From CAYOZL01 sp964408435 (lineage in GTDB: Bacteria; Bdellovibrionota_C; UBA2361; SZUA-149; CAYOZL01), in NCBI GenBank assembly GCA_964408435.1, contig CAYOZL010000052.1, forward strand, positions 1 through 17,612: 17,612 nt of DNA, read 5' to 3'. Within the stretch, counting starts at the first letter, position 1; every line of letters begins with the position of its first letter. The position numbers were made by a program, and so were the translations under genes. A model generated the notes under the pieces. The model did not search any database. It was not told the DNA's origin and saw nothing but the letters and a program-made list of their open reading frames with translations. This document shows, piece by piece, positions 15,030 to 17,612 of the stretch.

Positions 15030-16308
15030 CGAGACTTTAAGCAATACTACTCCAAGTAAACCTTTAGCTATACCTAGTTGGTTAAGTGCTAATTTTTTGG
15101 CATCGCAACAGAGCTTAAATGGTGCAGCTTCTAATCCAATTAATGAGATTAGAAAGAAAGCTTTTGAAAACTTAAATACTAATGGCTTTGCATCAGTAAG
15201 TGATGAAGAGTGGAAGTATACTAACGTTAAGGATTTAATTAAAAATAAATTTGAGTTAGCTAAATCTGAATCTGCAGACACTTTCAAGCAGAAAGCTAGT
15301 ATCGTTTTTATTAATGGAGAATTCTCTGAAGGTTTATCTACTATAAAAAATTCTGATACTCTTAAGTTCTCTAGACTTAATCAAGAAAAAGAACTTACCG
15401 CAGAGTATTTTGGTAAGATCTCTCAACCGGGTAGCTTTGTAGATTTAAATACCGCTCTAGCTAAAGATGGAATTGTTTTAGAAGCTACTGGTGAAGTTAC
15501 AGATACTATTGAAATTCTTTATCATACTAGCGGAGATAGCTTAATTGTTAATCCAAGATTATTAGTAGTTGCTAGAGAGAGTTCAAAGTTAGAAATTTTA
15601 GAAAGATTTACAGGTAGCGTTACTGGTGGTGCATATTTAAACAACTACGTAGCTGAGTTTGTAGTAGAAGCTAATGCAAAAGTTAAGCATTATAAAATTC
15701 AAGAAGAAGATAGTAATTCTTATCATTTCTCTAGAATCGATACTAAGCAGGCAGATAAAGGAATATACGAGAATCATTGTTTTAACTTTGGTTCAAAACT
15801 TGCAAGAAATGAAATTAATCCAGTTTTAAACGGCGAATACGGCTTTAGTTTGCTTCATGGGCTTAATATCTTAGATGCTGAGCAACATGTAGATAATCAT
15901 ACAGTTCTAGACCATGCTTTGCCTAATTGCGATAGTAACGAGTGGTATAAGGGGATTTATAACGATAAATCTACTGGTATTTTTAGCGGAACTATTATTG
16001 TTAGAGAAGATGCTCAAAAAACAAATGCATTTCAATCTAACCAAAGTTTACTTTTATCTGATGATTCTGAAAGTTATTCAAAACCTCAACTAAAGATTTG
16101 GGCTGATGATGTAAAATGTTCTCATGGTGCAACTGTAGGTGAGTTAGACTCTGAGGCAATGTTTTATTTGAGATCAAGAGGAATACCAGAGCAAACAGCG
16201 AAAGGAATGTTAATTAGAGCTTTTGCTAATGATATCTTAGAGCCAATTGAAATTGAATCTTTTAAGCAAGAGATAGAAAAGAAAATTATAGAAAAGCTTT
16301 CTATATAG
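15016..16308 (+). CDS. sufD: Fe-S cluster assembly protein SufD
   Basis: Partner of SufB in the SufBC2D scaffold. With the GTG start it has 430 residues; the open frame extends 15 codons further up to an ATG at 14971, but the GTG has the ribosome-binding site. The N-terminal part holds the SufD helical region with EEWKYTNVKDL. The C-terminal beta-helix core has YENHCFNFGSKLARNEINPVL, HTVLDHALPNC and VKCSHGATVGELD. The histidine in KCSHGATVG (H370 by this numbering) corresponds to E. coli SufD His360, proposed to contact the nascent cluster with SufB. The final section, SEAMFYLRSRGIPEQTAKGMLIRAF, is typical. It is the last gene of the operon, and a leftward gene converges 30 bases beyond its stop with no clear terminator between. 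Confidence 0.95.
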   Translation: MRHNNETLSNTTPSKPLAIPSWLSANFLASQQSLNGAASNPINEIRKKAFENLNTNGFASVSDEEWKYTNVKDLIKNKFELAKSESADTFKQKASIVFINGEFSEGLSTIKNSDTLKFSRLNQEKELTAEYFGKISQPGSFVDLNTALAKDGIVLEATGEVTDTIEILYHTSGDSLIVNPRLLVVARESSKLEILERFTGSVTGGAYLNNYVAEFVVEANAKVKHYKIQEEDSNSYHFSRIDTKQADKGIYENHCFNFGSKLARNEINPVLNGEYGFSLLHGLNILDAEQHVDNHTVLDHALPNCDSNEWYKGIYNDKSTGIFSGTIIVREDAQKTNAFQSNQSLLLSDDSESYSKPQLKIWADDVKCSHGATVGELDSEAMFYLRSRGIPEQTAKGMLIRAFANDILEPIEIESFKQEIEKKIIEKLSI

Positions 16309-16338
16309 TATTATATTTGGCCTGAATGATTAAAAACA

Positions 16339-16833
16339 TTATTCTGCTCCTACTGGGTTAGGTTTCCAATTGATGCTTTCTATTAGCCTTCTGATTTTCT
16401 CAGAGATTTTCTTGATGAATTTCTTTCTTCTCCTTTCATCGTCGTCATTGTCATTTAGAAAAAGAATAGTCCAAAAGTGTCCTATAAGAAGACCTAATGC
16501 AAATGATACCCATACTTGTATTTCCGTTACTTCCATAGAGTGTCCAAAAGTTCCAAATATAAGTATGAAAGTTGTGCGAACAATTCCCGCAATAAGAATT
16601 TTATTTGCGTTAAGTTGTTTGATGAAAAAGCAGTCTTTGTAAGAAATCGCAACACCTACCCAGTATCCTAAGAGGACACAAGTAAGCAGGGAGTCTCGAT
16701 CGAGGGAGCAGTTTAGGATTGAAACAACACAGGGAACTAAAATTCCTATTAATTTTTTGTTGCACATTTTGATTTTTAACCTCTGTTCAAATGTTAGGAT
16801 ATTTGAAAAAACTTTGTGGTCATTCAGACCCAA
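16339..16833 (-). CDS. Small uncharacterised membrane protein
   Basis: An unrecognised protein of up to 164 residues with four predicted membrane segments: about 28-42 (LIGILVPCVVSIL), 48-65 (LLTCVLLGYWVGVAIS), 79-97 (ILIAGIVRTTFILIFGTFG) and 106-126 (VWVSFALGLLIGHFWTILFL). The C-terminal tail is highly charged, first acidic (NDNDDDE) and then basic (RRRKKFIKKISEKIRR), and probably cytoplasmic. The start is uncertain. The longest frame begins with TTG at 16833 and has no Shine-Dalgarno. An ATG at 16767, just before the first membrane segment, has AGAGG about 12 bases upstream and would give 142 residues. It converges on sufD and diverges from the NadD-like gene. Function is unknown. Confidence 0.6.
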   Translation of the reverse strand: MGLNDHKVFSNILTFEQRLKIKMCNKKLIGILVPCVVSILNCSLDRDSLLTCVLLGYWVGVAISYKDCFFIKQLNANKILIAGIVRTTFILIFGTFGHSMEVTEIQVWVSFALGLLIGHFWTILFLNDNDDDERRRKKFIKKISEKIRRLIESINWKPNPVGAE

Positions 16834-16960
16834 TTTTAAACAATGTGTTTGAAATCAAGTCCTATATTTATTCTTTTTTTATAGGTTTTGAAAAGAGCTG
16901 TTATTTCATAGTTTATATAAAGAGTTTTGTCAATTTAGCCTTATATAGTAAATTGATTTT

Positions 16961-17464
16961 GTGAAAAAAGAATTTCATATTTTTGGTGGAACTTTCGACC
17001 CTCCTCATCAAGGGCATGTTGGTGTTATCCGTGAGCTTAAAGATAAAACAGTCATAATTGCACCCACTTTTGCTAATCCATTTAAAAATAGTTCAAAATA
17101 TAATTTTGAACAAAGAGTCTCTATGCTTAAGAAAGTATTAGATTATGAAAAAATTGAATATCAAGACTTAGAAGATCTTAATGAAGATGCTAGCAAAGAA
17201 GATAATGAAATAAAAAGCAAAGTGCTTCTATCAAGTTTTAAATATGAGTATGTAACAGACTTTGTTTCTTGGATTCAGTCAAAGTACGATTGTAATTTAA
17301 TATGGGTAATCGGACCTGATTTAGTTAGTGAAGTTAAGAAATGGAAAGACTGGGATAAAATGAATTTGGACCTTTATATTTCAAAAACTCATGCAGATAA
17401 TCTTCGTTCTACTGAAGTTAGGAAGGGGGAAGAAGAGATTCATCCAGCTTTAATGGACTTTTAA
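16961..17464 (+). CDS. Small NadD-like nucleotidyltransferase
   Basis: Belongs to the cytidylyltransferase-like/NMNAT superfamily, which transfers AMP or CMP to a phosphorylated substrate; NadD makes deamido-NAD from nicotinate mononucleotide. Visible motifs are GGTFDPPHQGH (9-19, the nucleotide-binding HxGH), VIGPDLVSEVKKWKDW (116-131) and RSTEVR (149-154, the C-terminal phosphate-binding motif). At 167 residues it is shorter than usual NadD (about 190-215). It ends 13 residues after RSTEVR, so most of the C-terminal helix region (L-P-x-x-V-x-x-Y-I) is missing apart from IHPAL. The start is GTG at 16961 without a Shine-Dalgarno. The layout recalls the shorter COG1057 proteins seen in some gammaproteobacteria. 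It may be a true NMN adenylyltransferase or a relative with another substrate. Confidence 0.8.
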   Translation: MKKEFHIFGGTFDPPHQGHVGVIRELKDKTVIIAPTFANPFKNSSKYNFEQRVSMLKKVLDYEKIEYQDLEDLNEDASKEDNEIKSKVLLSSFKYEYVTDFVSWIQSKYDCNLIWVIGPDLVSEVKKWKDWDKMNLDLYISKTHADNLRSTEVRKGEEEIHPALMDF

Positions 17465-17612
17465 TTCGGCTTTGTTTAAGCATTTTTAGATACTAAATTA
17501 TTATTTAAAAGAATCTAATAGCGGGTTTTAAGGCGTTTTTACTGAGTTTTTAATTTTTTTTTGGGTAAAAATTAGATTAACTTATTACTCTGTGACACAT
17601 TTATACATTGCC

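Noticed and set aside
16370..16642. Plus-strand open frame of 90 codons opposite the small membrane protein
   Set aside because: The opposite strand gives four well-spaced membrane segments and a charged tail, whereas this frame is a serine/leucine-rich translation without a start signal. I prefer the minus-strand gene, though neither has strong homology.
1..17612. CRISPR array, tRNA or rRNA genes, insertion sequences, phage or toxin-antitoxin modules
   Set aside because: I found no regularly spaced repeats, no cloverleaf with conserved tRNA bases, no rRNA-like sequence and no transposase, integrase or toxin-like motifs.
17465..17612. A gene at the right edge
   Set aside because: Stops occur early in the minus-strand frames at the edge, and the AT-rich plus strand shows no start with coding support. 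T-rich runs here have no GC stem, so I do not call a terminator either.

Overview
This is a strongly AT-rich stretch of draft bacterial genome containing one run of 100 Ns (6740-6839). The cell is Gram-negative in type: it encodes a FadL-type outer-membrane channel and proteins with N-terminal export signals. The best lineage clue is the sigma factor at 3177-4646. It carries a long, very basic insert between regions 1.2 and 2 that, from memory, is characteristic of a planctomycete sigma-70 group. I therefore lean towards an AT-rich member of Planctomycetota or a relative; this is inference from one protein. I see no tRNA, rRNA, CRISPR array, transposase or phage gene, and the window reads as ordinary chromosome.

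Layout. 1-95: the start of a leftward gene for an exported protein, cut by the window edge. 225-1556: FadL-family outer-membrane protein, closed by a clear intrinsic terminator (1591-1616). 1758-2894: an unrecognised cytoplasmic protein with four helix-turn-helix-like segments. 3177-4646: the sigma-70 factor, from a TTG start. 4918-5883: an unrecognised protein with a possible HxD...H...R iron/2-oxoglutarate oxygenase pattern, behind a structured leader. A leftward cluster follows: AIM24-family protein (9897-8818), ArgA-like N-acetyltransferase (8704-7625) and long-chain acyl-CoA synthetase (7552-5911, split by the N gap). 10087-12645: hybrid histidine kinase. 12753-16308: sufB-sufC-sufD. 16833-16339 (leftward): small membrane protein. 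16961-17464: small NadD-like nucleotidyltransferase. The last 148 bases hold no gene I can support. No gene-free stretch exceeds 300 bases; the longest are 2895-3176 (inverted repeat in the rpoD leader) and 4647-4917 (promoter candidate plus hairpins).

How the genes may work together. SufBCD form the scaffold/ATPase core of the SUF iron-sulfur assembly machine; their cysteine desulfurase partner is not in the window. FadL (long-chain fatty acid import across the outer membrane) and the acyl-CoA synthetase (activation) are two steps of one pathway, although they are not adjacent. The kinase has a C-terminal receiver but no response-regulator neighbour. The four-HTH protein lies immediately upstream of the sigma factor and may take part in transcription control; this is a contextual guess.

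The parts most worth a second look are the four-HTH protein, the structured leader and putative oxygenase after rpoD, the ArgA homologue with a decayed kinase half, and the compact double hairpin at 8778-8803.
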